A stretch of 59,303 nt of DNA from Pedobacter sp. ASV28 (GTDB lineage Bacteria > Bacteroidota > Bacteroidia > Sphingobacteriales > Sphingobacteriaceae): contig NZ_JAELTN010000031.1 of NCBI RefSeq assembly GCF_016428855.1, forward strand, positions 1 to 59,303. The letters are read 5' to 3'. Under the pieces are notes generated by a model. The model was not told the origin of the DNA and ran no database searches. It saw only the letters and a list, made by a program, of their open reading frames with translations. Positions 35,167 to 44,785 of this stretch are shown in pieces. Position numbers and translations under genes: made by a program. The first letter of the stretch is position 1. The number at the start of each line of letters is the position of its first letter.

Positions 35167-35901
35167 CTAATTTTTATGCTTTGTTCCTTGCTCATTACTC
35201 CTATTGATAAAATTGACTTCAAAACAGGCCGCCAAACCTGCCGTTTCGGTACGAAGTCGGGTATTACCTAAAGTTACTGGTTTATATCCGTTTTGCAAAG
35301 CAAGATCAATCTCTTTCGGCGAAAAATCGCCCTCTGGCCCAATCAAAACCAAGTAATTTTGAAAAGGAACAATCAACTGATCAATAAACTGCTTATGCTC
35401 ATCATCTATACAATGTGCAATTAATCTATAGCCTTCAAATTCAGATTTCACAAAATCTGAATAGCTTATTGCACGATTTAATTTGGGATGATAAGCTGTT
35501 AATGATTGTTTAACGGCAGAAGTGATGACCCTTTCCAGTCTTTCTTCCTTAACTAACTTTCGTTCCGATCTATCACATATGATAGGGGTAATTTCATCGA
35601 TACCAATTTCGGTAGCTTTTTCTAAAAACCACTCGAAACGATCGATATTCTTGGTTGGAGCAATAGCAAGATGTAAATAGTGGTTTCTCTTGCCATAACC
35701 AGTCTGTTTATTCGTAACCCTTAACTCAACTGCTTTTTTGGTGATTAAAATGATCTCTGCAGTATAAAACCCGCCAACGCCATCAATCAAATAAACCAAG
35801 TCGTTTACCTTTAGCCTAAGTACTTTACTACAATGGTTACTTTCTTCTTCATTTAAGGTATAAATCTTAGAATTAATATCGGGGGTGTAGAATAAATGCA
35901 T
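35167..35901 (-). CDS. rsmE: 16S rRNA m3U1498 methyltransferase RsmE
   Basis: 244 residues. SPOUT-class knot motifs: LVLIGPEGDFSPKEIDLA and PVTLGNTRLRTETAGLAA, with an N-terminal PUA-like domain and IAPTKNIDRFEWFLEKATEIG in between. It methylates U1498 in 16S rRNA. The C-terminal tail NRSNEQGTKHKN is outside the family core. Confidence 0.96.
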   Translation of the reverse strand: MHLFYTPDINSKIYTLNEEESNHCSKVLRLKVNDLVYLIDGVGGFYTAEIILITKKAVELRVTNKQTGYGKRNHYLHLAIAPTKNIDRFEWFLEKATEIGIDEITPIICDRSERKLVKEERLERVITSAVKQSLTAYHPKLNRAISYSDFVKSEFEGYRLIAHCIDDEHKQFIDQLIVPFQNYLVLIGPEGDFSPKEIDLALQNGYKPVTLGNTRLRTETAGLAACFEVNFINRSNEQGTKHKN

Positions 35902-35944
35902 CTTGGAGTTAAAAGTTTAGTATCTAAAGTTAAAAGCACATTTA

Positions 35945-35990
35945 CAGTTAACCAAATTATCAACTAACCGATTAACCAAATTAGTGCAGG
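35945..35990. repeat. Intergenic repeat with TTAACC half-sites
   Basis: ACAGTTAACCAAATTATC and the later CGATTAACCAAATTAG share the AGTTAACCAA core with repeats at 8560 and 23391. Lies between the rsmE start and the next gene's stop codon. Confidence 0.4.
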
Positions 35991-37294
35991 TCTACCATAT
36001 CTCTTTTGTTGATGACGATTTCAAGTTTTACCGTTTCTACATTCTGCTCTGTCTTTTTAAGTATGGTAAATAAATAGCCATAACATTCTTCACTATCCCC
36101 CACTTCCGGTATCTTACCAAAAGCATGTGAGACCAAGCCGCCAACAGTATCAAAATCCTCATCCTCAGGCAAATCATGTGGAAGATGTTCATTCACATCA
36201 TAAACTGTAGCATAAGCGTTTACGATAAATTCTGAATCGGAAATTTTCTCTACCGTTGGTTTTTCTTCATCATATTCATCCTGTATTTCTCCCACAATCT
36301 CTTCAACAATATCTTCTAGGGTGACCATACCGGCTGTTCCACCAAACTCGTCCAATACAATGGCAATTTGTATACGCTTTTGTTGTAGCTCGCTCAGCAA
36401 ATCATTAATTTTTTTGGTTTCGGGGACGAAATATGGCTTTCTGATAATATCCGTTAACCCCCAATCTTTATTGCTGGCCAGTAAAGGCAATACGTCTTTA
36501 GCATGAATAATACCTATTATCTTATCGATAATATCATCGTAAACCGGCATTCGGGAGTAACCTTCAGAAATGATCTTCTCGACTACCTCTTCTTTGGTTG
36601 TGTTCAGTTCAATACCTGAAATTTTTGTACGGGGAACCATAATATTCTTTACTACCCGTTCATTAAAGTCAAATACATTCTTGATCAGTTCATGTTCATT
36701 ATCTTCTAATGCTCCACTTTCCTTACCCTGATCCAGAAGATAATGTAGCTCTTCTGTACTATGTGAAGACTCATGCCCATCGGCCGAATTAAGTCCAAAC
36801 GGTTTAAGGATCAGGCCAGCAAAGCCATTAAGCAACCATATAAAAGGCCTACCTATTAAATAAAAAGCTTGAAGGGGCAAAGAAATAAACAAAGTGGTGG
36901 CTACAGGACGCTGTATGGCTATCGATTTTGGAGCTAATTCTCCAAATACAATATGCATAATGGTAATAATAGAGAAGGCAATGATAGTAGAAGCCGATTT
37001 GATAAAGGTCTCACTTATTCCTAAGCCCAACAGGCCATCATGAATAATTTCATGCATTACCCGTTCTCCTATCCACCCTAGTCCAAGAGAAGCCAGGGTG
37101 ATTCCTAATTGGGTAGCAGCCAAATATCCGTCAAGGTGATGGATAATATATTTGGCGGTTTTACCAACCCTGCTTCCCGACTTTGCCTTAATCTCAATTT
37201 GAGAACCGCGAACTTTTACAATAGCAAACTCTGCAGCTACAAAAAAGCCGTTAAGTGCAACTAAAAAGAATGTCCAAAATAAGTCCCAACCCAT
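35981..37294 (-). CDS. CNNM/CorC-HlyC family membrane protein (DUF21 + CBS)
   Basis: 437 residues. An N-terminal DUF21/CNNM domain with four membrane helices (FWTFFLVALNGFFVAAEFAI, IAFSIITIMHIVFGELAPKS, LFISLPLQAFYLIG) is followed by two CBS domains (VVEKIISEGYSRMPVYDD, RIQIAIVLDEFGGTAGMVT) and a CorC/HlyC C-terminal domain. Such proteins are linked to divalent cation transport. It is not GldE-like at the start. Its ATG overlaps the ppa stop codon by one base (TAATG). Confidence 0.92.
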   Translation of the reverse strand: MGWDLFWTFFLVALNGFFVAAEFAIVKVRGSQIEIKAKSGSRVGKTAKYIIHHLDGYLAATQLGITLASLGLGWIGERVMHEIIHDGLLGLGISETFIKSASTIIAFSIITIMHIVFGELAPKSIAIQRPVATTLFISLPLQAFYLIGRPFIWLLNGFAGLILKPFGLNSADGHESSHSTEELHYLLDQGKESGALEDNEHELIKNVFDFNERVVKNIMVPRTKISGIELNTTKEEVVEKIISEGYSRMPVYDDIIDKIIGIIHAKDVLPLLASNKDWGLTDIIRKPYFVPETKKINDLLSELQQKRIQIAIVLDEFGGTAGMVTLEDIVEEIVGEIQDEYDEEKPTVEKISDSEFIVNAYATVYDVNEHLPHDLPEDEDFDTVGGLVSHAFGKIPEVGDSEECYGYLFTILKKTEQNVETVKLEIVINKRDMVDLH

Positions 37295-37845
37295 TAAGAA
37301 TTGTTTCTAAATGTTTTATCATAGAGCTCTATGCTCTCGTTTATTACCTTATGTGCATATCTAACACCCAATAGGTGCTCTATGGTAACCTGCTTTTCCT
37401 CTAATGCTTTATAATCCTGAAAAAATTTAACAATTTCTTTCATGGTATGTGGAGGTAAGTCGGCCAAATCGTTGATATAGTTTACAGACATATCATTTTT
37501 TGCTACCGCAATAATTTTATCGTCTTGTTCTCCATTATCAATCATGTGCATTACACCAATCACTTTAGCTTCAATAATTGTCATTGGATAAACATCTACC
37601 GAGCATAAAACCAGAATATCCAATGGGTCTTTATCATCGCAGTAAGTCTGCGGAATAAAACCATAGTTTGCCGGGTACATTACTGAAGAGAACAATACTC
37701 TATCTAACTTAATTAAGCTAGAATCTTTATCTATTTCATATTTTGCCTTTGATCCCTTAGGGATTTCGATAATTGCATTTACTGTTTCTGGCAAGTTACT
37801 GCCTGGAGATACGCTGTGCCACGGATGGGTTTCGTCTTTATTCAT
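37294..37845 (-). CDS. ppa: Family I inorganic pyrophosphatase
   Basis: 183 residues. Active-site residues are spread through EIPKGSKAKYEIDK, YPANYGFIPQT, and DKDPLDILVLC (the conserved Asp-rich DxDPxD), with a further Asp/Lys in IDNGEQDDKIIAV. It splits pyrophosphate and pulls biosynthetic reactions forward. Coupled to the CNNM gene by a 1-base overlap and 7 bases from the DedA gene. Confidence 0.97.
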   Translation of the reverse strand: MNKDETHPWHSVSPGSNLPETVNAIIEIPKGSKAKYEIDKDSSLIKLDRVLFSSVMYPANYGFIPQTYCDDKDPLDILVLCSVDVYPMTIIEAKVIGVMHMIDNGEQDDKIIAVAKNDMSVNYINDLADLPPHTMKEIVKFFQDYKALEEKQVTIEHLLGVRYAHKVINESIELYDKTFRNNS

Positions 37846-37852
37846 CTTTTCT

Positions 37853-38512
37853 TTAAATCTCTGTTTCGTCTAATTTACTGGTATTCTTTGATATTTTATT
37901 TTTTACAAAGGTAATAACTAATGGAATTGTTGTAATCAAGATAAATCCAAATATGATATAACCTAAATACTCTTCAATCTGTTTGGAAAAACGCTTGCCC
38001 AAAAAATAACCTAGCAAAGTTAAGGAACAAATCCATAAAAGTGCACCCAAAACATTATAGAGAACAAATTTCTTAAAATCCATCCTAATAAGTCCGGCTA
38101 CAATAGGAGCGAAAGTCCTTACTATAGGTACAAACCTGCCCATAATTAAGGCAAAAGCTCCCTGTTTACGATAATATTCTTCTGCAGTTCTGAGAAATCT
38201 TTTCTTGAAGAAAAAAGTATCTTTTCGAGTGTGTAGCACGGGACCGGTTTTTTTCCCGAACCAATATCCCGTAAAATTACCAGATACAGCAGCCACGATC
38301 AATGTAAATACCAACACATAGATATTTACATCCAACTTGCCCGTAGCCACAAACATCCCCGCTAAAAACAACAGGTAATCTCCTGGTAAAAAGAACCCAA
38401 AAAAAAGGCCGGTTTCCGCAAATATTACAAATACAACCAAGTAGAAACCACCTTCTCGCAGCAGTTTTTCAGGATCTATAAGATGCTGTAGGTGGTTCCA
38501 AAATTGCTCCAT
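37853..38512 (-). CDS. DedA-family membrane protein
   Basis: 219 residues. VFAETGLFFGFFLPGDYLLF, the basic amphipathic re-entrant part FGKKTGPVLHTRKDT, MGRFVPIVRTFAPIVAGLIRM and several helices fit the DedA/SNARE-associated family. DedA proteins move lipids such as undecaprenyl phosphate and help keep membrane potential. Separate from the nuo operon by ~48 bases. Confidence 0.95.
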   Translation of the reverse strand: MEQFWNHLQHLIDPEKLLREGGFYLVVFVIFAETGLFFGFFLPGDYLLFLAGMFVATGKLDVNIYVLVFTLIVAAVSGNFTGYWFGKKTGPVLHTRKDTFFFKKRFLRTAEEYYRKQGAFALIMGRFVPIVRTFAPIVAGLIRMDFKKFVLYNVLGALLWICSLTLLGYFLGKRFSKQIEEYLGYIIFGFILITTIPLVITFVKNKISKNTSKLDETEI

Positions 38513-38559
38513 AGTTACAATTATTCGTAAAACTACAAATAATATTCTATATCACTATG

Positions 38560-39933
38560 CTATATCAGGTTTAAAATAAGGGAAGGATAAACACCTAAAA
38601 CTAAGATCACTATGGTAGAAACAATTAATACCAATTTATATTGAACAGGGGTATCTAGATCCACTTCTTTTCCTTCTTTAAAATATACGGCAACAATTAC
38701 CTTAAAATAGTAATAGAAACCTATTAATGCATTTAATATGGCAATAACCACCAATATGACCTGATAATTTTCCAACACATTTAAAAACATTACATATTTA
38801 CCTATGAAGCCTGCCGTCAATGGAATTCCTGCCAAGGAAAGCATGGAAATAGTTAAGGCGAACGCTGCCATTGGATTGCGCTTGGCTAATCCGTTGAAGC
38901 TCTCTATATCGTCGCTCCCTGTCTTCTGTTTAACATTGATCAGTATAGCAAATGCTACGATACTCGCAAAGGTATAGGCTGCCGCGTAAACTAATACATT
39001 ACTTGCTGAATTAGCTGTCAGCACAATTAAAGAAAACAACAGATAGCCTGCGTGGGAAATACTAGAGTAGGCCAGCATTCTCTTAAAATTCTTTTGATAT
39101 AGCGCGGTAATGTTTCCTACACAAAGTGTAATGATTACAATTACAAACAAAGCAGGCATCCAAAAATCGTGCAGAGGTTCAAAAGCACCTGCAAACAACC
39201 TTAAGAATGCGGCAAAACCTGCCGTTTTTACCACGGTTGACATAAATGCGGTAATTAATGAAGGTGCTCCTTCGTAAACGTCTGGTGTCCAGAAATGGAA
39301 AGGTGCAGCCCCAACTTTGAAACATAAGCCCACCATGATCAATATAATGCCAGGATAGAATAGCGGAGAAACAGTCCTTATGCTATTTACTAAATGATTT
39401 TGAATCACATCAATATCAAAAGAACCTGTAGCTCCATAGATCAGCGCAATACCAAAAAGTAAAAACCCTGTAGAGAATGCTCCCATCAAAAAGTACTTCA
39501 GTGAAGCTTCATTCGAAGCAAAATTCAACTTTCTAATCCCCGCCAATATGTACAAACATACAGACATGATCTCAAGTCCGATGAACAACATCGAAAGGTT
39601 TTTATAAGAAACCATAATGATGATGCCACATAGTGCAAAAAGAATAAGTGTAAAATATTCAGCTATATTAGGGCTACCTTCTACAAAATAACGCTGTGTA
39701 AGTAAAAAGATCAATAAGGTTCCTATAATGGATATCCCTCCAAAGGCCAATGCAAAATTATCAATTTGCATCATGCCAAAATAGACTGTTGGAGTATTCC
39801 AAGAACAGACCACAAACCCCAAAGCGATCAATAAACCAATCAATGTCAAAGGCAATAATGCCTTCTTTGCCTTAAACAAACCTGCATAAAGTACTACTAA
39901 AGCCGTAACGGCAATGGTTATAATAATGTTCAT
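38560..39933 (-). CDS. nuoN: NADH-quinone oxidoreductase subunit N
   Basis: 457 residues, about 14 membrane helices, antiporter-like core. Markers: LGLEIMSVCLYILAGIRK, SLKYFLMGAFSTGFLLFG, PFHFWTPDVYEGAPSLITAF (proton channel segment) and FKRMLAYSSISHAGYLLF. The last gene of the 14-gene complex I operon; its membrane arm pumps protons. Four bases separate it from nuoM. Confidence 0.97.
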   Translation of the reverse strand: MNIIITIAVTALVVLYAGLFKAKKALLPLTLIGLLIALGFVVCSWNTPTVYFGMMQIDNFALAFGGISIIGTLLIFLLTQRYFVEGSPNIAEYFTLILFALCGIIIMVSYKNLSMLFIGLEIMSVCLYILAGIRKLNFASNEASLKYFLMGAFSTGFLLFGIALIYGATGSFDIDVIQNHLVNSIRTVSPLFYPGIILIMVGLCFKVGAAPFHFWTPDVYEGAPSLITAFMSTVVKTAGFAAFLRLFAGAFEPLHDFWMPALFVIVIITLCVGNITALYQKNFKRMLAYSSISHAGYLLFSLIVLTANSASNVLVYAAAYTFASIVAFAILINVKQKTGSDDIESFNGLAKRNPMAAFALTISMLSLAGIPLTAGFIGKYVMFLNVLENYQVILVVIAILNALIGFYYYFKVIVAVYFKEGKEVDLDTPVQYKLVLIVSTIVILVLGVYPSLILNLI

Positions 39934-39937
39934 CTGC

Positions 39938-41404
39938 TTAGTTTATCCCTGTTAATTTTTGATTAATCTGTTCTAATAAATGTTGTATCGAGGCATCAGA
40001 CAACTGCATAAGTGGTTTTGGATAAACCCCAATTACAATAATCAAAGCACAAATGGTATACAGCACTATTTTTTCTGTTCCTTTTATATCTATGAAGCTA
40101 AAAGTTAGCTCATTAGTTTCCCCCAACATTATTTTTTGGTACATTCTGAACATATAAACCGCACCAAAAATAATTGTTAAGCCTGCAATAGCTCCTAGCC
40201 ATGCACTATAATTATAGACGCTCATCAGCAATAGAAATTCTCCAATAAAGCCATTTGTTCCAGGTAAGGCAACCGTACCCAATACAATGATTAGAAAAAC
40301 AATAGCTAGTTTCGGTGCTACTTTTGCTAGTCCGCCCAACTCCTCTATCTTATTCGTATTAAGGCGAGAAAAAATAATGTCCAATACGAAGAATAAACCC
40401 ACAACGTTAATACCGTGACTTAGCATTTGTATCATACTTCCTTGTAATCCCTGCATGCTCAGGGTGAAAATACCCGCAGAGATTAAACCTACGTGGCTAA
40501 TAGATGAATAGGCAATCAATCTTTTCGCATCTTTCTGTGTAAAGGCAATAAGAGCGGCATAAATAATGCCGATTACCGAAAGTATAATGGCTACACAGGT
40601 CCAGTCTTGTACTCCTTGCGGAACAATTGGCAATAACCACCTAATTACGCTGTAAATACCCATCTTCAGCATAATACCGGAAAGTAACATGGTGCCTGGA
40701 GTAGGTGCTGTAGTATAAGTATCTGGTTGCCAAGTATGAAAAGGAAAAATAGGCATCTTAATGGCAAATGCAATAAAAAATGCCCAAAAGATCCAACCTT
40801 GTTGATGCGTATCTAGCTCTAAAGCGTAGAAGGCATTAATATCAAAATTATGGGAAGGGTTTTGTAGATACAGGTAAATGATGCCCAACAACATGAAGAG
40901 CGATCCTGCTATGGTATAAACAAAAAATTTGATGTTCACTCTTATCCTGTCTTTTCCTCCCCACATGGCACAGATAAAATAAATAGGTATCAATGCCGCT
41001 TCCCATCCAATATAGAACAAGAATGCATCCAATGCAGTAAACACCAATAATAAACCACTTTGCATAAATAGAATCAATGCATAAAAAGCATTGGCATTTT
41101 TATACTCGTGCTTAAAGCTCGACAAAATAATTAAAGGTACCAATACGTTTGTCAACAGTACCATTACCATGCTTATTCCATCTATTCCAGCATGAAAACG
41201 AATGCCTAATTGATCAATCCAAGAATAGTTTACGACAAACTGTGTGCTGGCATCTGGTGTAAACCTGAACAACAAACCTATAGTTGTAGCAAGGGTCAAT
41301 ATTGAAAAGACCAAAGCAGCCACCTTAGCGGTATTCTGCTTAGCAACCAAAGCTGAAATTATAGCGCCAACTAAGGGGAGAAATATGAGTATTAAGAGTT
41401 CCAT
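39938..41404 (-). CDS. nuoM: NADH-quinone oxidoreductase subunit M
   Basis: 488 residues. Antiporter-like subunit with DGISMVMVLLTNVLVPLI, FYIGWEAALIPIYFICAMWGG, PFHTWQPDTYTTAPTPGTMLLSG read as two separate conserved stretches, and KRLIAYSSISHVGLISAG. These are the key channel Glu/Lys-bearing helices of complex I. Lies 20 bases after nuoL. Confidence 0.97.
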   Translation of the reverse strand: MELLILIFLPLVGAIISALVAKQNTAKVAALVFSILTLATTIGLLFRFTPDASTQFVVNYSWIDQLGIRFHAGIDGISMVMVLLTNVLVPLIILSSFKHEYKNANAFYALILFMQSGLLLVFTALDAFLFYIGWEAALIPIYFICAMWGGKDRIRVNIKFFVYTIAGSLFMLLGIIYLYLQNPSHNFDINAFYALELDTHQQGWIFWAFFIAFAIKMPIFPFHTWQPDTYTTAPTPGTMLLSGIMLKMGIYSVIRWLLPIVPQGVQDWTCVAIILSVIGIIYAALIAFTQKDAKRLIAYSSISHVGLISAGIFTLSMQGLQGSMIQMLSHGINVVGLFFVLDIIFSRLNTNKIEELGGLAKVAPKLAIVFLIIVLGTVALPGTNGFIGEFLLLMSVYNYSAWLGAIAGLTIIFGAVYMFRMYQKIMLGETNELTFSFIDIKGTEKIVLYTICALIIVIGVYPKPLMQLSDASIQHLLEQINQKLTGIN

Positions 41405-41424
41405 TTATTTTGTTGAACCAAATT

Positions 41425-43326
41425 TTAAGCGATAGATAAATAAGTATACAATAACAAGGCGACGATACCGAATACCATCATAAAAATATAAAAGCCAACG
41501 TTTCCAGACTGTAGCAATCTTAATCCCTTACTGCCTTCATTAGCAGTCCATCCGAAACCATTCACTAAACCATCAATTACTTTTTTATCGACGATGCGAT
41601 AGAAAAATCTAGATAAGACATCTAATGGTTTTCTGATCAGGGTATCATAGATTTCATCCAAGTAAAACTTGTGATATGATATCTTTTCTAATACAGAACG
41701 TGGCGCTTCATCAGTTACTGGAACTTCAGCCCTCGTTACGTATTTAGCACGAGCAAACAAAATAGCTAAAATAGCTGCCAATACCGACACGCCCATTAAC
41801 GTAAATTCGGTAGTATGGCTAAGGCTCAAGTGATTTTGGGTAACCTTCGCTCCCGATAGCCAGTGTGACAACCACTCGTTTCCATCAAATACATGAGGAA
41901 TATTAATGATACCACCAATTGCAGCCAATATGGCCAGTACAACTAAAGGCGTAGTCATTGCTTTAGGCGATTCATGAATGTGTTCTTCTGTATGGTGCGA
42001 ACCCCTAAACTTTCCATAGAAAGTTAGGAACATCATCCTAAACATATAAAATGCCGTTAAGAAGGCCGTGAATACACCTATGGCCCAAAGTATCTTACTG
42101 TGCTCATAAGTATGTGCCAAAATTTCATCTTTAGAGAAAAACCCAGAGAAAGGAGGCAAACCTGCAATCGCTATTGTTCCGATCATCATGGTGGCAAAAG
42201 TGATTTTCAACTTCGATTTTAGTCCACCCATTTGGCGCATATCCTGCTCATGATGTAAAGAGTGGATTACAGCTCCCGCGCCCAAAAATAATAATGCTTT
42301 AAAGAAAGCATGTGTTAACACATGGAAAAAAGAACCCGTATAAGCTCCTACGCCCAATCCCAGAAACATATACCCTAATTGCGAAACCGTTGAATAGGCC
42401 AGTACTTTTTTAATATCGGTTTGGGTTAAGGCAATCAAAGCTGCAATTAATGCGGTTGCCGCACCAATAATAGCAATAATATGTTGTGCGATAGGTGCCA
42501 AATCAAATAATACACTAGAACGGGCAATCATATAAATTCCGGCAGTTACCATGGTTGCGGCATGAATTAATGCTGAAACAGGTGTTGGTCCTGCCATTGC
42601 ATCTGGAAGCCAAGTAAACAAAGGCAATTGTGCCGATTTTCCACAGGCGCCGATAAATAAAAGAATGGCAATGACTGCAATAGTTTCATTTCCAGGTAAC
42701 ATATTAGCTGCCTGCGGAAAAATTTTCGCAAACTCTACGCTCCCAAAAAAATTGAACAATAAAAATACGCCCAGCAAGAAGCCCAAATCACCAATCCTAT
42801 TCATGATAAAAGCCTTCTTTGCAGCACTTGCGTAACTGCTATTGGTAAACCAGAAACCTATCAATAAATAAGAACATAAACCTACACCTTCCCAGCCAAT
42901 AAACATGACAATATAGTTTGAGCCTAAAACCAAGATCAACATGAAGAAGATAAATAGGTTCAAGTAGCTAAAGAATTTTCCAAAGCCCGCATCTTCATGC
43001 ATATAGGCTGTAGAATAAACATGAATTAAAAAGCCTATACCTGTAATGATTAAGAGCATGATTGCACTCAAAGGATCATACAGAAAAGATAGTGGAATAT
43101 TTAAATTACCTACATTAATCCAATCGAAGAGGTTTATGGTAAACTGCTTTGTTGCACTTGAGCTAAGCTCAAAAAACAGACAAACACTAATAATAAATGA
43201 GGCAAATACCACACCGCTGCCAATAAAACCAACTACACCCTTACTCAATGAATTTCGGCCAAGGCCATTAATTACAAAGCCTAAAAGCGGAAGCAACGGA
43301 ACCAACCAAAGTAAACTTGTTATCAT
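41425..43326 (-). CDS. nuoL: NADH-quinone oxidoreductase subunit L
   Basis: 633 residues, the longest membrane subunit. FIGWEGVGLCSYLLIGFW, FTWLPDAMAGPTPVSALIHA, KKVLAYSTVSQLGYMFLG are the antiporter signatures, and the C-terminal part (YHKFYLDEIYDTLIRKPL and following) forms the long lateral helix. A His-rich loop SHHTEEHIHES lies around residue 450. Part of the proton-pumping arm. Confidence 0.97.
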   Translation of the reverse strand: MITSLLWLVPLLPLLGFVINGLGRNSLSKGVVGFIGSGVVFASFIISVCLFFELSSSATKQFTINLFDWINVGNLNIPLSFLYDPLSAIMLLIITGIGFLIHVYSTAYMHEDAGFGKFFSYLNLFIFFMLILVLGSNYIVMFIGWEGVGLCSYLLIGFWFTNSSYASAAKKAFIMNRIGDLGFLLGVFLLFNFFGSVEFAKIFPQAANMLPGNETIAVIAILLFIGACGKSAQLPLFTWLPDAMAGPTPVSALIHAATMVTAGIYMIARSSVLFDLAPIAQHIIAIIGAATALIAALIALTQTDIKKVLAYSTVSQLGYMFLGLGVGAYTGSFFHVLTHAFFKALLFLGAGAVIHSLHHEQDMRQMGGLKSKLKITFATMMIGTIAIAGLPPFSGFFSKDEILAHTYEHSKILWAIGVFTAFLTAFYMFRMMFLTFYGKFRGSHHTEEHIHESPKAMTTPLVVLAILAAIGGIINIPHVFDGNEWLSHWLSGAKVTQNHLSLSHTTEFTLMGVSVLAAILAILFARAKYVTRAEVPVTDEAPRSVLEKISYHKFYLDEIYDTLIRKPLDVLSRFFYRIVDKKVIDGLVNGFGWTANEGSKGLRLLQSGNVGFYIFMMVFGIVALLLYTYLSIA

Positions 43327-43341
43327 TTTATTTTATTAGAA

Positions 43342-43671
43342 TTACCACTTAAGGCGATTTAACACATTAATATCAATTGATTGTGTATTACGATAAACCA
43401 TTACGATAATACTTAAACCTACTGCGACTTCGGCTGCTGCCAAAGCCATAATAAAGAATACAAAAACCTGACCAGACGGATCGTTATGATGTACCGAAAA
43501 GGCTGCCAAGAGGAGGTTAACCGCATTTAACATTAACTCAACCGACATGAAAATAACAATCGCATTTCTACGGGTTAATACACCAACTACGCCAATAGTA
43601 AAAATAATTGCACAAAACCAGATATAATGGTCAAGTGGTACCCCCTGCATATTTTGAAATAAACTATCCAT
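43342..43671 (-). CDS. nuoK: NADH-quinone oxidoreductase subunit K
   Basis: 109 residues, three membrane helices with the conserved Glu residues in SVELMLNAVNLLLAAF and MALAAAEVAVGLSIIV. Overlaps the nuoJ end by 8 bases, showing translational coupling. Confidence 0.97.
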   Translation of the reverse strand: MDSLFQNMQGVPLDHYIWFCAIIFTIGVVGVLTRRNAIVIFMSVELMLNAVNLLLAAFSVHHNDPSGQVFVFFIMALAAAEVAVGLSIIVMVYRNTQSIDINVLNRLKW

Positions 43672-44170
43672 TATTTTTTTCTTCTTTTTTAGTTAAAAGT
43701 ACTGCCCCAACCATTGCGCTCAATAATAACAACGACGAAAGCTCAAACGGCAGCATAAATGGACCAAACAACTCCTTACCCAAATTTTCCACCAAACCTA
43801 AGCTTGGGTTTTTCAACAGTAAAGGGCTACTTATCGATACTGATTTTAGAGATCCGATTAGGGTAACTACCAAACACCCACCAGCTATGATGCCTACAAC
43901 CTTAAGCAAGGCAGTTTTATTCGGCTCGTTTTCCTTATTGAGATTGAGGAGCATAAGCACAAATAAGAAAAGTACCATAATGGCTCCCATGTAAACAATA
44001 AAGTTGACGACTGCCAAAAATTGGGCATTCAACAGTACATAGTGAACCGTGAAGGTAAAGAAAGTTAAAATAAGATATAAAACACTATGAATAGGATTTT
44101 TAGCAAAAACCACCATCAATGCGAAAAATATACTTAAAGTTGCTACAAAATAGAATACTGATGTACCCAT
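43664..44170 (-). CDS. nuoJ: NADH-quinone oxidoreductase subunit J
   Basis: 168 residues, five membrane helices; NPIHSVLYLILTFFTFTVHY, FIVYMGAIMVLFLFVLMLL and a last helix SSLLLLSAMVGAVLLTK. The upstream gap to nuoI (111 bases) is unusually large for this operon and contains a repeat hairpin. Confidence 0.96.
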   Translation of the reverse strand: MGTSVFYFVATLSIFFALMVVFAKNPIHSVLYLILTFFTFTVHYVLLNAQFLAVVNFIVYMGAIMVLFLFVLMLLNLNKENEPNKTALLKVVGIIAGGCLVVTLIGSLKSVSISSPLLLKNPSLGLVENLGKELFGPFMLPFELSSLLLLSAMVGAVLLTKKEEKNNG

Positions 44171-44199
44171 TAATTTTTATTTAGTTGTTTCAATTTTGC

Positions 44200-44274
44200 C
44201 GTCATTGCGAGGCACAAAGCAATCTTTTATAATCTAATCATTGCGTTAGGATTGCTTCGTTCCTTGCAATGATG
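44200..44274. repeat. Imperfect inverted-repeat element inside the nuo operon
   Basis: The 25-base arm at 44200-44224 (CGTCATTGCGAGGCACAAAG...) and the arm at 44250-44274 (GATTGCTTCGTTCCTTGCAA...) are reverse complements with four mismatches, separated by 25 bases. The transcript would form a long hairpin between nuoI and nuoJ. Elements with the CATTGCGAGG...GCAATGA theme are often found dispersed in Bacteroidota genomes. Confidence 0.8.
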
Positions 44275-44281
44275 AAAAGGC

Positions 44282-44779
44282 TTACTTATCCAAAGGACCC
44301 TCTACCAATTTATCTTTACCGTAGATGAAATCTTTACGTAAATAATCTGCCGGAACAATTGGACCATCTAAGTAGATCGCCTCTTTTGGGCAGGCTTCTT
44401 CACACAAACCACAGAAAATACAACGTAACATGTTAATTTCGTATACCGAAGCGTATTTTTCTTCACGATACAGATGTTTCTCATCGTTCTTGCGTTCTGC
44501 AGCAATCATGGTAATGGCTTCTGCTGGACAAGAAAGTGCACAAAGACCACAGGCTGTGCAACGCTCTCTCCCTTGTTCATCTCTTTTAAGGGAGTGCATG
44601 CCCCTCCAGTTCAAAGAGAACTCACGCTGCTGCTCCGGATACCTTATGGTAGCACTCTTTTTGAAAAAGTGACTGATGGTTGTTCCCAAACCTCTAGCTA
44701 TAGCTGGCAAATACATCCGCTCGGCTAAATTAAGTGGCTTTTGCTCTAATACTTTTTTCTTATTGCTTAATGATTCCAT
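44282..44779 (-). CDS. nuoI: NADH-quinone oxidoreductase subunit I (two 4Fe-4S)
   Basis: 165 residues with two ferredoxin-type motifs, CTACGLCALSCPAEA and CIFCGLCEEACPKEA, for clusters N6a and N6b, which carry electrons to N2. N-terminal amphipathic part MESLSNKKKVLEQKPL. 6 bases after nuoH. Confidence 0.97.
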   Translation of the reverse strand: MESLSNKKKVLEQKPLNLAERMYLPAIARGLGTTISHFFKKSATIRYPEQQREFSLNWRGMHSLKRDEQGRERCTACGLCALSCPAEAITMIAAERKNDEKHLYREEKYASVYEINMLRCIFCGLCEEACPKEAIYLDGPIVPADYLRKDFIYGKDKLVEGPLDK

Positions 44780-44785
44780 GTCTCC

